Positions 1 to 11,374 of a DNA stretch of 64,000 nucleotides are shown here, piece by piece. The position numbers were made by a program, and so were the translations under genes. Numbering within the stretch: position 1 is the first letter of the stretch; every line of letters begins with the position of its first letter. A model generated the notes under the pieces. The model did no database searches, was not told where the DNA came from, and saw only the letters and a list, made by a program, of their open reading frames with translations. Source of the DNA: Euglena gracilis (lineage: Eukaryota; Euglenida; Euglenophyceae; Euglenales); contig CP154957.1 in assembly GCA_039621445.1 (NCBI GenBank), forward strand, positions 30,037,778 to 30,101,777, given 5' to 3'.

Positions 1-704
1 AGTTTGGTGAAGACATGTTTTTGGTTGTCCTCATCAAACTGGAGCACTTTGTTGTGTGCGGTTGCACAATCTGCAACGCATTGTTGCACATGGTTGAACT
101 GTCTCACAAGGGGGTGATCCCCTGGAAGCCGAGCAACGATATCCTGCACATCCTCAGCAGTGAGGAGCTCCCCAGTGCCCTTCCCATAGCCATCCATGGG
201 TTGGGACGTACCAGAGAATTCCGGTACCACTAGGCGAGTCTCCGGTTGCCAAGGTAATGCGGGATAGCACCCAAGATCGGCTGGTGGTGGCAAAGCTCTG
301 TAAGGGCTTGCCGGTGGAAGAACGGGTGGTGGTTGAAAGAAACACGTGGTTTCCAGCCCACCTTCACCAGAGAAACCCGGTGGCGGAATCACCACGGGTC
401 TCTCCGGTGTGCGCAGCTGCACCATTGCCGCAGACAGAGGCGAATACCCCCGTTGTGGCAAGGTGAGTGCGGAAGAGGCCGCATTAGCCTCTGAAGCCAA
501 TGAAGTGGAGGGCTCATCGCCGACCACTGTCAATGATGACAAATGTTGCAATCTTGACAATTGAACCAATTGTGCCTCATCGGCGTGGGAACTGGAAGCA
601 CTTTCACATAAAAGCTTCCAATCCCCAGTTTCTTGGTCAATGTCTTGCAATGATGCCTGTAATAAGGCATAGTTGAATTGATGGTTGGGGCCTGTGCTTT
701 GCAT
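1..704 (-). CDS. gag: gag-like protein, N-terminal part, cut by the window edge
   Basis: Reading the minus strand from an ATG at 704-702, the frame stays open for 234 codons to the left edge of the window. The product is related to two other gag copies here. Its first residues (MQS...NYAL) match the fragment starting at 10,315. Its later part (CFFQPPP, then RLVVPEFSG, then a segment ending VLQFDED) matches the plus-strand gag at 12.2-12.5 kb (CFFQPRP, RLVVPD, VLQFDED). It is rich in Pro and Gln and has no motif I can name, so the assignment rests on those paralogues and on the PBS just upstream. The gag role (capsid assembly and RNA packaging) is inferred from position. No break is visible in the part present. 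The copy looks less decayed than its two relatives. Confidence 0.6.
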   Translation of the reverse strand, partial: MQSTGPNHQFNYALLQASLQDIDQETGDWKLLCESASSSHADEAQLVQLSRLQHLSSLTVVGDEPSTSLASEANAASSALTLPQRGYSPLSAAMVQLRTPERPVVIPPPGFSGEGGLETTCFFQPPPVLPPASPYRALPPPADLGCYPALPWQPETRLVVPEFSGTSQPMDGYGKGTGELLTAEDVQDIVARLPGDHPLVRQFNHVQQCVADCATAHNKVLQFDEDNQKHVFTK

Positions 705-988
705 CTTTCTGGTGACAAAAGCAGCAAAAACCCACAAAACTAAGCAGTTGTGCTGGCACCAGAGGGGCTGTAACGGGTAATACCGTACAGAGCCTTCCGG
801 AGCCTGCTCGTCTGCTTAGACGTTGACCAGAAGCCGGGAGCTGACGCTGCGACCGTGTAATAACGGTGCAGGGGCTCTCCGCTGCCAGTCAGCGTAGGAT
901 CGAACCAATCTGCTACCAAGTGTAATACTTGATAGCGTTTCTTTCTGTATGCGCTGTATGTGTAGGATCGTGACCTAATCTGCTACCA
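705..988 (-). promoter_or_regulatory. LTR-element leader with duplicated primer-binding site
   Basis: Upstream of the minus-strand gag the sequence TGGTAGCAGA occurs twice (988-979 and 918-909). It is the complement of the conserved 3' end of initiator tRNA-Met including CCA, the usual primer for many LTR retrotransposons. The two sites lie in a short tandem duplication (893-923 and 962-994). The LTR should begin on the high-coordinate side of one of them, near 989. Confidence 0.55.
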
Positions 989-3626
989 AGTGTACTTCTG
1001 ATTCCCAATTCCTCTTTCCCAATTCCCAAAAGCCTTCGCTTTCGCCTTCGCGCACCTACTTGGGAACTGAAAATCAGAGTAACAGAAAATCCCTTTTCCC
1101 ACGTCCCAAGAAGCAAAGCACAGAGCAATGCAGGGAGGACGGACTGGATAACCAAGTCCAGTCCGATGGAAAGGAAGGAAAAGGTATAAAGAAGAATATA
1201 AAAGAATACCACCTGTGGAGAGAGAAGGGGCACCCATTAGGAGATCCTAATAGGATCTGCTTCCATCCTAACTTACTCAACGGAAGGGGACAGAAGCATA
1301 CGCCTGGTACACAGAGATACCCAGGGCGATGACACCGCCAAAAGTCACACAGGTCACACAGCCAAAAGATAAAGACGTGTCTCAGCGCCCGTAGCTGGCC
1401 GATAGGCCATGTTACCCCTCATTCGAAAGGTCGTTCGATGAGCCGTCCAGCGGTGCAAACAGATCGCTGTAACTCTGCACGGTACTCTTATTTGAGGAGA
1501 TCGTGAAAAATTGAATTAAGCCCAGCCAATCCGGCCAAAAGCCAACTTTTGGGCCAGATCTTGTACGATCGTGTACCAGACTGGCAAATAAGCCTGAAAG
1601 GCTTCTATACTGTTCCCCACATCGTTTCTGATGGCTAATTACCATTGGTTATCAGATGGGCTAATACCCATTTTTTAGTACCTTTGGCAGCATTCTGCCC
1701 ATTACCCCCTCTGTATGGGCTATTAGGCCTGGTACAGTTCAGAGGGCTATAGCCCACAATATCGAGCCATTTCTACTCACTAGAATCATTTTTAGGAGCA
1801 CTTATGTGCAAATTTTCATTTTAATCATTGATTGTCTGCATTTTTGGTGATTTTTCCCTAATGGCACTCATATCCCTAATGGGAGTGACCATGAGGCACT
1901 ATGCCAGAGTGGAATGCTAAGGGATATGCTGATAACGGCAATTTTTCCTTGGCTCAAGATGTCATAGACATGTTTTACTTGTGTTTTGAAGCCTATTTCT
2001 GTTGTTTTTTTTGCGATTTTGTTGCACAATTTCACAGCTTTTTGGGTGATGTGGTGTTATTAGACACCCAAATCTCAAAATCTATACAACAACAAACATG
2101 CAGTGTTATTGGACACTCTCAACAAGCACTATGTGCACTTGGCAAATTTGCAGTCTTAAATGACTCAAAATGAAACAAAGTTGCACTTTTGGTTACAAAA
2201 ATGCAACTCGTGGCGCAGAATCTGCATTTCTGCCCTAAATCCTGATAGGGATTTCCCTAAAAATCTGCTAAAAGTCAGTATTTCTCAGTGACATAGTCAC
2301 CAATGATGAGATTTTGTCATATTTGCAGTATTTTTTACTGCTTACAAAACCAACAGCATTCTTGACCCCCCCCCTGCTTCAGTAGTATTTTTGTGCCATA
2401 TTCCGCAAGGCAATGTTTCTGGGCGATAAAGCCTACCCCCCAGTATTTTTGGCTAATGCCAACCCTTCAGCCAACAGGCTGCACACCCGAGGCACAACTG
2501 CCGTATCTACATTATTTAGGGCTACTGCCCGCTATTCTGAGGTAAACGCCTCTGGGGATACCCCATCAACAAAATCGTGCTCGCGCTGCACTGTGAAGAC
2601 TTCACAGCGGTATATGCCGCAGTAAAAAGGCGCGCAGCGTACAGCGCGCACACCGTAATAATAGGGCCAACTTGTTACTTTTCGACCTTAAGGCCCCCAT
2701 AAGACTGCCAGACAGCAAAAATTCTTTGTAAGGTCTTTAGAACAGCCCCCCACTCCTCTCCCCTTTCCCCCCCCCCCGGGCAAAATCGCTGTCGCCGGCA
2801 GTTGGTTTTGTAAGTAGGCTTTCCTCCCTGGTCAGGTATGCCTGGCCAGGTGCCCCTCCTTCCACACCCTACCCTTCAATCTTTTCCGATTATGGAATGA
2901 GACCTCCCCGCCTGTCATAGACACACCCCAAACCGGGTGGATGGGCTTTCTGGAAAGAAAACCTTACAGCCCCATTTTCTAAGCGGGCTCTTCCACTTCC
3001 ACCCCTTTACCGCAATAAGTAGTTAGCCGCATAAGCGGGTAAACTCTTTTGCGCGTTTTGGGTTTTTGGGTTCCCTCTCTTCCTACCCGTTTCTTTTTCA
3101 ACCTTGTGATGGAGAAGCAGACCCAAGATATGCTTTCCTGGTGTATGTTCCTCTATCTCACGGCCTTGCTTATGACCTTGCTGGCCTGGTCCAGTAAGGA
3201 AATCGGGCATAGCCCTGGGAGGGGGATGTGTTCCAGGCAGCATGAACATGGCACTGTGCATAGCGGCAGCCTGCATAATGTACAATGTCATGCTAGATAG
3301 TACTATTCCATGTTCTGCAACACAAATTGCAGAATTAGGAATAGCCTATCCTATCTCGGATCTGCCTTCTCTTTTCACAGGTGGTATTATTGTTTTGCTT
3401 TGTGTTTCATCAGCCTAAAAGGGCAAATCAAAGATTAGAAGACTTGAACTCCGATAGGAGAACACCAGTGGAACTGAAGTTCCAAAATCACACCTGGTTT
3501 GCCTTGTGCTCTGCATAAGCCCAAAGGCAATAGAAACTAATAGTTAAGTGAAAGGCTTTCTTTTTTGTTACTCTCCTGTTTCTGTTCCCACGGGAGGGTG
3601 TAAGTAGGCCGACACGCAGTGGGAAA
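989..3626. other. No gene recognised; probable LTR and flanking non-coding DNA
   Basis: The stretch next to the PBS should be the start of an LTR in minus orientation, but I see no second copy in the window to fix its length. The rest is AT-leaning DNA with many stops in all frames, oligo-C tracts near 2,365 and 2,768-2,780, and no protein similarity I can recognise. A segment at 1,219-1,245 resembles, in reverse complement, the sequence at 8,846-8,875, so some of this is a dispersed repeat. Confidence 0.35.
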
Positions 3627-4977
3627 AGAGTCAGGGGACGTACACTCCTGGGTCACCGGTGCTCTCCCTCAGGAGCATGCGCCGTGGTGGTGCGCGGCTA
3701 ACCTTACCCCCCTCAGAAAAAAGGATGACGGTGTCCGCCCCATTGCTGTGGGGGAAACCATCCGACGCCTCGTGGGGAAAGCACTCATCCGCACCGGTAC
3801 CGGCAAGTCGGACGTCGCCAAGCTTGCCCCCCTACAGGCCGGCGTCGGGCTTCCAAACGCGGCGGAATACATTGCCATCGGAGCGCAGAACATGGTGCGC
3901 AAGCTTGAACCACGCGGGAACTGGGCCATGCTCCAAGTGGACTTAAAAAACTCCTTCAACTGCTTGGACCGCACGGTCCTTCTGCAAGAGGCCCGCACCA
4001 GAACGCCCAGCCTGTTCAACTACTTGCGCTTTGCCTACGGGCAACCGGCTCCGTTGTTCTGCGACGGGCGCATCCTTCCCTCCAGCCGGGACACTCACCA
4101 GGGCTGCCCACTTGGGCCTGTCGGGTTCGCCGTGGGGTTGCAGACTCTGGTGGAAACAGTCCGCCGGCACACCGAACTGCTCTGGTCTATCTGGTATCTC
4201 GATGATGGGCTACTGATCGGGGAGCCTACCGCTCTGCAGGAGTGCCTCCTATACCTTCAACGAGAGGGATCACGCACCGGGGTCCAGCTGAACCTCTCCA
4301 AATGCACTCTCTGGGGGCCAGCAGCTCACCTGCTGCCCTCCAAGGATCAAGTCCAGCTGGTTCCCTGGACGGAAGGTTCCCGGGTGACGGTCTTGGGTTG
4401 CCGTGTAGACTTTCCAACTACCAGCACCTGCACGACAACAGCGTGGTCACTGGCCACTGATCACATCGAACGCGCAACGGAGCTTGTCACCTCCGTCACG
4501 GACCCTCAGCTAGCCCACCACCTGCTGCGCGCTTGTTTGGACGGCTGCCGCGTCAATCATCTCTTGCGTGCCTCGGATTACTGTGCTTCCCAAGACAGTG
4601 TTACCAGATGCAGCGAGATTATCCTGGGAGCCTTTGAAGACGTTCTCGGCAAAGCGCTCACCTCAGACCAACGCCTGCAGGCTGCCCTGCCGCTGGCACA
4701 CGGAGGATGTTGCATCCGAATTCCCACAGACACCCAAGCGGCCGCCCGCACAACCGCACTGTGCTCCTTCTACACAGACGGCCACCGGAGGATTGCTTGC
4801 CCAGACTACGCCTGCCAACCAGACACCTCCTTTAGCCAGGCGACCATTGACGACCTCTGCTCCCTCCTGGGGCCCAACCACCCAGAAAGCCAACGCCTGC
4901 GCAACCCAGCCCTGATCGCCTGCGCCTCCGGTAACGATACCTCGCAAAAATGGTGGCAAAAGAAATCACCAAAATAA
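3619..4977 (+). pseudogene. Non-LTR reverse transcriptase (copy 1), frameshifted at its 3' end
   Basis: The frame encodes a reverse transcriptase that would copy the element RNA at a nicked target. Visible motifs are NLTPLRKKDDGVRPIAVGE near residue 28, motif A with QVDLKNSFN (Asp about 108), a THQGCPLGP segment near 159, and the catalytic YLDDG (Asp about 195-196). A thumb region with HLLRACLDGCRVNHLLRAS follows. The first 8 or so residues are not element sequence, so the annotated start is arbitrary and the true N-terminus is missing. The frame stops at 4,977, while the homologous continuation (ARLLEQ...GHGWM) is in the next frame from about 4,950. A one-base indel therefore separates RT from endonuclease, and the copy is probably dead. 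Confidence 0.8.
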
Positions 4978-6222
4978 CAGTAGACGCCCTGCTTGATCGC
5001 ATGCCCGCCCGAGATCAGGCTCGCCTCCTGGAGCAGAGTAATGGAATAGGCCACGGATGGATGAGCGTTGTTCCCGATTACGCCATGCACACCCTCATCC
5101 AGCCGGCAGCCTACTGCCTCGGCCTCAAAAGGTGGCTGGGGGTACCCCTGGAGGACAGCGAGGGCAAGTGTGCCGGGTGCCAGCCCACCACGGATGTCCA
5201 TGGTGATCACAACCTCTGCTGCGTGCGCAACAATTTCGCATATCGCCATAATGCCGTTCAAGACGCCCTTTTCAACATCTTGTCTTCAAACGGCCAAGGC
5301 GTGCAGCGTGAAGTGCAGGTCCCCAACCTGCCAGACACGTCCCTCCGGCCAGCGGACCTCTTGCTCGCCTGCTGGCAGGACGGGAAACCCACAGCAGTGG
5401 ACATCACTGTGGCGCACGGCTGGCAGCGCGCAGAACAAACGGCGACGCGAGAGCGCTGGCGGACCTTCCTCAAGAGGCGTGAGACAGCCAAACACCTGAA
5501 ATACGACATCCCCTGTCGCAATGGAGGCTGGTCCTTTGCAACCTTGGCGTTTGGCACCTGCGGAGGACTCGGACCGGAGAGCGGCAAACTGCTGGCACGT
5601 ATGTTCAAAAGGAGCACAGCGTGGGACGACGGGCAAATACGAACCACCCGTCAGGCTGAGTACTACCAGCTGCTGTCACTATCCCTGTTCCGACAAGTAA
5701 CTGTCCTGTTACGACCCAAGCACGTCATTCATTAGCATAATCGCTGACCAGCCTTTACCACGGACCCTACAAAGGTACCCCCATCCTGCACACCACTGCA
5801 AAGACCGCCACCACCGCCCGACTCCGGGGCGACCGCGACAACGGCAACCGGCAGCAGGAGACCAGCAACACCAGAACCAGCGCCACCACCGCCGCCGCCG
5901 CCGCCGCAAGCCGCCACCCCCCCACCTACCACCAACCGGAACGCCGCTTTCCCCCCCCTGTCCGCCTGGCCCAGGCGGACCCCACCGTACCCAAAACCAT
6001 TCCCACAAATTCCCCACGCTGCCCTCCCCTCTCACTTTATATTGGGCCTCCCCGCCCCCCCCCCTCATCCCCCACCGCCAAGGAACCGCTCCCCGGCTGT
6101 ACATAACCCTCTTACCCCCAAACACATCCTGTACATACGTCCTGCACATAGCTTCCCTCTCCCCTGAACTTACAAGTCCAGTAGGCAGTGCCACTGGTCG
6201 GTGGATTCGGTTCGCCCCACCA
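3627..6222 (+). mobile_element. R2-like non-LTR retrotransposon, copy 1 (5' truncated)
   Basis: One element copy holding an RT and a zinc/endonuclease region in R2 order, followed by a 3' untranslated region. Similarity to copy 2 begins near 3,640 and is lost upstream, as expected for 5' truncation during target-primed reverse transcription. The 3' end is defined by a block shared with copy 2: GTGCCACTGGTCGG and onward to the terminal CCCCACCACC at 6,222. Copy 2 starts immediately after it. GC content is higher than in the flanks. Confidence 0.75.
4950..5735 (+). CDS. Zinc-knuckle and restriction-like endonuclease part of non-LTR pol (copy 1)
   Basis: This frame continues the RT polyprotein after the frameshift. 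It carries CAGC...HGDHNLCC followed by RHNAVQDAL, which corresponds to the CCHC segment before the endonuclease in R2-type elements. Next comes LRPADLLL...GKPTAVDITV, which fits the PD-(D/E)xK restriction-like endonuclease that nicks the target for priming (here PAD rather than PD, with VD as the second acidic site). ERWRTFLKRRE follows. About 260 residues. As a separate protein it is not expected to work; it is the C-terminal part of the RT frame above. The R2-type assignment comes from domain order and motifs; the exact clade (R2, NeSL, HERO, CRE) cannot be decided by eye. Confidence 0.7.
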   Translation: MVAKEITKITVDALLDRMPARDQARLLEQSNGIGHGWMSVVPDYAMHTLIQPAAYCLGLKRWLGVPLEDSEGKCAGCQPTTDVHGDHNLCCVRNNFAYRHNAVQDALFNILSSNGQGVQREVQVPNLPDTSLRPADLLLACWQDGKPTAVDITVAHGWQRAEQTATRERWRTFLKRRETAKHLKYDIPCRNGGWSFATLAFGTCGGLGPESGKLLARMFKRSTAWDDGQIRTTRQAEYYQLLSLSLFRQVTVLLRPKHVIH

Positions 6223-8841
6223 CCTTCTCTCGTCCCGGATTTTCTTTGTCCTGACACCAACCGCCTACCACGGCTCGTGCGGCCATTCCCGGAGAACCAC
6301 AGCCCAGAATGGGAGGACCGACTGAAGGAGGCCATCCGCCGCTTCCCACGTGGATCCGCACCAGGACCGTCAGGCCTTCGGCCCAGCCACCTCCAAGACT
6401 GTCTACGTAGACCGGGCCGGTGAGGGAAGCTGATCACAGCCCTTGCTCGGCTGACCCAGGCCTGGGTTCACGGTCAGCTGCCACCGCACCACGCTGCGGC
6501 CTGGTGCCGCGCAAACCTGACACCCCTCCGCAAGAAGGACAACGGGGTGCGACCGGTGGCGGTGGGGGAGCCCATTCGAAGCCTGGTGGGAAAGGCGCTG
6601 CTCCAGACACCAAATGCACGGTCGGAGGTCGCAACCCTCGCCCCCACACAGGTCAGGGTAGTGGTACGAAACGCGGCCGAAGCCGTCGCCCTGGGCATGC
6701 AACACCTCGTCAGTCGGCTAGGGGACACATCGCCCTGGGTATCTCTCCAGGTGGACTACTCCAACGCATTCAACACAGTCAACCGCGGGGCAATCCTCAC
6801 AGAAGCAGAGACACGCACCCCCAGTTTGTTCAATTTCCTAAGGTTTGCCTACAGTGGACCCGTACCCCTCTTCTGCGGCGGCCGGTCCATCCTATCAAAA
6901 CGGGGGACACACCAAGGCCGCCCTCTGGGCCCCATTGGGTTCGCCCTGGCACTACAGCCCCTACTGGAGCAGATTACCAGGGACGGCCAGCTACTGTGGA
7001 ACAGCTGGTACCTGGACGACGGCCTCTTGGTCGGGACCCCGGACAGGATTGAACACTGCCTACGTTTCCTGCTGCAAGAGTCCCACCGTGTAGGTCTCGG
7101 CCTGAACCTGCGAAAATGCATGTGGGGCCCGGGAGCAAAAAGTACACCCAGCTGCGACAGATTGCAGTTTGTCCCATGGTCACCAGGGGAGGGCATTACT
7201 GTCCTCGGCATCCCAGTTGACCACCCAGCATCTTCAGACACCACCAAGACTGCGTGGGAAGGCGCTGCCGCCGAAATCGAGAAGGCCGCATCCACAATAA
7301 CTTCCCTGACCGACGCCCAGGTAGCGCATCATCTGCTACGGAGCTGCCTGGACGGCTGCAAGGTGAACCATCTTTTACGTGCGTCCATCTCCTATGGCAG
7401 CCAAGACCAAGTAAGTAGCTGCTCGGAAGCGATCATGAATGCCTTCGAGGACGTATTGGGCACGGCGCTAAATTCGCAACAGCGGACACGGGCCTCGCTG
7501 CCCCTGTCCAGTGGTGGCTGCGGCCTCCGCATACCATCGTACACTCAACCCGCGGCAAGGATTTCCTGCCTCGCAGACTTCTACTCAGACGGGGCCCGGC
7601 GGGTGGAAGTGCCCGACTACGCAGTCAGCCCGCAGCTTTCCCTAGTCACACCTGTTTTGGACGACCTCCGGGGCAAGCTCGGAGCCAACCATGCCACCGT
7701 GACCACGTTCCTGAACAACCCGCAACGAGTCACGTCCGCGGACCAAGAACCTCGGAAACAAAAGTGGTGGAAACATGAGCTGGGCAAAAAGGCAATGGAC
7801 AACCTGGTGGACCAGGCCCGGCCCCTGGACCAGAACCGCCTGCTGGAACAGGCCATGGGTTTTGGACACGGCTGGATGGCAGCCGCCCCCTCGAACAACT
7901 CACACACCACCTTCTCCAGCGAAGGCTATACCCTGTGACTAAAATGGTGGTTGGGCCTCCCGGTGCTGACCGATATCAGCCAGCCGTGCACAGGCTGCGG
8001 CCAACCCCTGGACGAGGAGGGCGACCACCTCCTCTGTTGCCGAAGGAACAACTTCGCAACCCGCAACAACGCTGTACAGGACGCACTATTTCAAACCTTG
8101 TCCAACAGCGGTCAGCGGGTGCAGAAGAAAGTTTCCCTGCCGACGGCCCGAGACAGTCACCTCCGCCCAGTGGACCTCCTGCTTGACTGCCGGTCTGAGT
8201 GGAAACCAGCGGCGCTGGACGTCACCGTCTGCCACGGATGGCAGACCACAGAACACACTGCCACCCGCGAACGCTGGAGGTCCTTCCTAAAGAGAAGGGA
8301 GGAGGCAAAAAAGCAGAAGTACACCATCCCCTGCCAGCAAGCAGGGTGGGGCTTCACGCCGTTCGCCCTGGGGACATGGGGCGGCGTGGGACCTGAGACG
8401 GCCAAGACACTAAGCAGAGTGGCCAAACGTGCCTCGTCCTGGCAACAGGGCGCCGAGCGCGAAATCAAGGAGGCGGAAATCTACCAGAACGTGGCCATCG
8501 CCCTGGTTCGAGAGGTTTTCCACCTCCTGCAACCCAAGCACCTACTCCGTTAAAAAAAAAACAGAGAGAAGAAGAAAACAAACACAGGAAAAAAACAACC
8601 AACCCGCCCCCACACACACCTCTCCCACGCCCGCGGAAGACGAAACCAGAAAACGTGACGCACTGCCCTGCCCTCCCCTGCGCCTTATATGGAAGATGGG
8701 TCTTGCCCGTTTCCCTCCCGCAGACCTGTCGCCTCAGACTTACCATGGGGTTGCCCCATCTGTACATAGCCTCCGACTCCTCTGAACACTCAAATCCAGT
8801 AGGATGTGCCACTGGTCGGTGGATTCGGTTCGCCCCACCAC
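6223..8841 (+). mobile_element. R2-like non-LTR retrotransposon, copy 2 (5' truncated)
   Basis: Second copy of the same family, in the same orientation and directly abutting the 3' end of copy 1. It extends further 5' than copy 1 and reaches the segment before the RT fingers. After the coding part there is an A-rich 3' leader (8,553-8,620). The shared 3' terminal block at about 8,800-8,841 again ends CCCCACCACC. That end contains GGTGG and CCACC arms able to form a small stem. Confidence 0.75.
6226..8553 (+). pseudogene. Non-LTR RT-endonuclease polyprotein (copy 2) with two in-frame TGA codons
   Basis: One continuous frame apart from two TGA codons. Before the first stop it reads FPRGSAPGPSGLRPSHLQD (about 6,340-6,395), the conserved lead-in to the RT. 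TGA occurs at 6,420-6,422. The RT follows, with QVDYSNAFN (motif A), THQGRPLGP and WYLDDG, then QKWWKHELGKK and GHGWM. A second TGA lies at 7,936-7,938, where copy 1 has Gly. The frame then runs on through CTGC...EGDHLLCC, RNNAVQDAL and the endonuclease LRPVDLLL...KPAALDVTV to 8,553. Copy 1 lacks this RT-endonuclease stop but has the indel, so the two copies decayed independently. Both stops are TGA and the second reads TGA-CTA. Confidence 0.8.
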
Positions 8842-9396
8842 CGTAGGTGCCCTTCTCCTAATGGGTGACCATGTTTAAAACACGGTTCGTCCCCAAAAAT
8901 GTTTTGTCCTGCTGTCCCACTTTCTGAGTGTCTATTTTTTTTTGTCTCCACACGTGCTCATGGCTTGAAAGCCCCAAGTGTGGTCCGAAGCTCAATCCGA
9001 AGGACAACTGCGAGCAGCACACCCACTGTTTTGAAGTGTGGATCCTTGACTACCGTGAAAAGTCCTACAGCAGGGTGAGATTCTGCCACCCAGCTCTACG
9101 TCTACATCTGCGATTCAAGCCCTGGGAGATCCAGCCCCAGGAGAAGCAGGGTAAGATTCAGCCACCCAGCTGCAGCAACATCTGTGACATCGACACCTCA
9201 GATTCAAGCCCTGGGAGATTCAGCCCCAGGGCAAGCCCAAGCTCAAATGGGCCCTGGTGAACTTGTGAAGCTCAGCCCCAAATGGGGTGCCCAAGAGGCT
9301 ATCAATGGAGAGAACATCCAGGACATCGACACCATGATTCGTGGAAACATTTGTGAACAGATTGCACAGACATTTTGGTTCATCATGGAGTCCAAG
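8842..9396 (+). repeat. Non-coding stretch with an imperfect tandem repeat
   Basis: There is no credible gene. Two imperfect units of roughly 80 bp lie at 9,071-9,147 and 9,148-9,235, each with GCAGGGT(G/A)AGATTC, GCCACCCAGC and AGCCCTGGGAGAT. The same module occurs in reverse complement at 10,995-11,215, next to the other SINE copy. It is therefore a dispersed repeat, perhaps part of an LTR. Confidence 0.45.
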
Positions 9397-9730
9397 TGTG
9401 TGTAGGTTCGGCCACCCGCTGTTGGACGGCCACGGGGCAGCTCATACTACTTGCCGTGGCTCGTCTGCAAGCGAGGGGCCACGCCCATGTTAATCCGACC
9501 GATCGACGTTCGTCCAACGTGCGCAGCCTCACGCGCCGATCCATCCCCGCGGTATGCCCTCTGCTTGTTCGGGACAGATCAGGACTCACACGGCGGGACC
9601 TGGGTCTTGAACCAACGACCTCCCGCATGTGAGCCCAGTGCCTTACCGAATAAGCTACTCGAGCCATACTCGGCTTGGTACTACGCGCCGGCGACCTACC
9701 TCCGTAGGGTCTCCCGTCTGCCGCACACAC
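9397..9730 (-). mobile_element. tRNA-derived SINE, copy A
   Basis: About 334 bp closely matching copy B at 11,375-11,706 in the opposite orientation. On the minus strand it has a polymerase III B box GGTTCAAGACC (9,613-9,603) and an A box TAGCTTATTCGG (9,657-9,646) at tRNA-like spacing. A D-arm/anticodon-arm outline is visible, but the acceptor stem does not pair, so it is not a tRNA gene. The body after the tRNA head (about 200 bp) matches no LINE tail in the window. The termini are GT/AC-rich, which hides any target duplication. Confidence 0.65.
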
Positions 9731-10047
9731 TCCCCTCTCGAGAGCCTCACTACACTAGCACACTGCGTCACTATGGCCGTGACCCCTGCAGCTCGGGTTA
9801 TGCCTCACACGGCCCAAGTTGGCTGAGTGCCTCTCACGAGTTCTGTGTCACCAGGCTGCCGACTCCTGCAGCTCGGGTTTACTGTTGCCGGCAGCTTACG
9901 TGTTGTCGACTTCCACGGGCTCTGCCGCCTTGGAGCGTCCTCCTTAGCATCGGCTTGAGGCTTTGGAACGGTGTAGGAGTTTCAGTCGCCCTAGCCTCGG
10001 CGCGTCCGCCACCACCTTCCAGGCGCCGTGGTGTCAGGCTCTGATTT
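9731..10047. other. No gene recognised
   Basis: Intervening DNA between SINE copy A and the gag fragment. Frames on both strands are open for up to about 100 codons because of high GC, but none resembles a known product. Part of it may be the 3' continuation of the minus-strand gag fragment. Confidence 0.3.
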
Positions 10048-10315
10048 CCCGCGTGGGGGGTACCGCCGAGGCGGCTTGGGAGTCCGCCCCTTGTATGGAA
10101 AAATTTTCCACCGCAGAAGCTTGGGCTTGGGCATTCGCCCCTTGTGGATAAAAATTTTCTGTTGCTAAAGCGACTTGGGCATATGCCCCTTGTCAAGAAA
10201 AATTTCCCGTCGCCGTAGCGACTTCGTCTGCATTCTGCAGTCCACGAAGCGAACCTGTTACCAAAGCATAGTTAATAGGTGTGTTTCCATTGTTCACATT
10301 TGCGCTTTGCATTTT
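10048..10315 (-). pseudogene. gag: gag N-terminal fragment, stop-interrupted
   Basis: From the ATG at 10,315 the minus strand reads MQSANVNNGNTPINYALVTG, matching the start of the gag at 704 (MQS...FNYALLQAS). A TGA falls after about 39 codons. In the same frame beyond the stop, a short repeat with ENF..QGA..QA recurs three times before another TGA near 10,050. A PBS lies about 210 bp upstream, so this is the 5' end of a third copy of the same LTR family. It is clearly non-functional. Confidence 0.6.
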
Positions 10316-11374
10316 TGATGAAAAGTTGGGAAATTTTTGTGAAAATCAGGAAAATTGTAAAAATTGTAAGAATTTGTGTAAAAATACCCAAAAAGCTAAA
10401 CAAAGGTGGGGGCTCAGAGGCTTTGTGATGCAGCCGTAGCCACTTGTGCCACTGAGACACCTCGCCCGTGCTTAGACGCCTTTTTCTGAGTTTTTCTTTT
10501 GTCGTTCGACCGTTAAACCTATTCTGCTACCAGATGTACGTCCCACGCCGGCTTTTCTACTTATGCTTTCCTCCCGAAAAGCCCGTGGGGGGAGTAACAA
10601 TAAAATTTGTTTCCCTTTTCCCCTTTTGAATGCAAAGCACACAAGCAGAAGAATTGATGGGACCGCAGTCCCTTATATGAAAGTGACTTTTGCTCTTTCG
10701 AGCTCTGTAAAAGAAAGAAATAAAACTTCTATTCAAATGGGACTTCGCCCTCAGAATTCTAAAACAGAATTGCAAGGCACCACACCCTGTATCCTTGAAT
10801 TAGGAACCAGTTACTTTCGCTAAGCTTTCGCTAGCTCTGAGATTCTCTATTTGTCTTATGGTTTAACCATGCCACTGTGTACGGCCCGGCCGTAGCCAGA
10901 TTGTAGGGCGTAGCCCATTGTATCTGGTACACGGTGCCATGGCAGAATGGCTGCCTGGTACACAATATCCCCGGGCTTGTTTCGTGGCTGTGCTGTCTGC
11001 CGGGTGGCTGAATCTCACCCTGCAGACCATCGGGGGCTTTTGACCCAATGCCTCCTAAAGCTGTTGCAAAATGCTGCTGGCTAGGGCTGGATATCCCAGG
11101 GCCAGCTGCAGTGTCTGCCAAATCCTCTGTCAAATGCTGATGGCTGGGTGGTTGAACCTCACCCTACTGTTGACTGGGGGCTTTTGGTCCAATGTCTGTC
11201 AAATGCTGCTGGCTGTGTGTTTTCTCCTCCACCATTTGTGTTTGGCACAGGCAAAAAACATTAGCCAAAACCACTTTGAAGACTACAGTCTGCAGCATGT
11301 GTGGAGTGCTTGTTACAGCTGCAATGGGAATCACTGGTGGCTCGACTTCTGCCGCAATTGTTTCCACCACCTTC
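10316..11374 (-). other. LTR-like region with PBS at 10,523-10,532
   Basis: On the minus strand TGGTAGCAGA (10,532-10,523) is the tRNA-iMet primer site for the adjacent gag fragment, so an LTR should begin at 10,533 and extend upward. Inside, CATATAAGGG (minus, about 10,668-10,678) could be a TATA element. At 10,995-11,215 there are imperfect repeats of GGTGGCTGAATCTCACCCTGC and GGGGGCTTTTGACCCAATG, the reverse complement of the module at 9,071-9,235. The upper LTR boundary is not determined. Confidence 0.45.

Noticed and set aside
6420-7938. UGA read as tryptophan in the nucleus
   Set aside because: Trp is not expected at either position from copy 1, and the element at 32.5-46.3 kb uses TGG normally. 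Two stops in a dead copy need no recoding.
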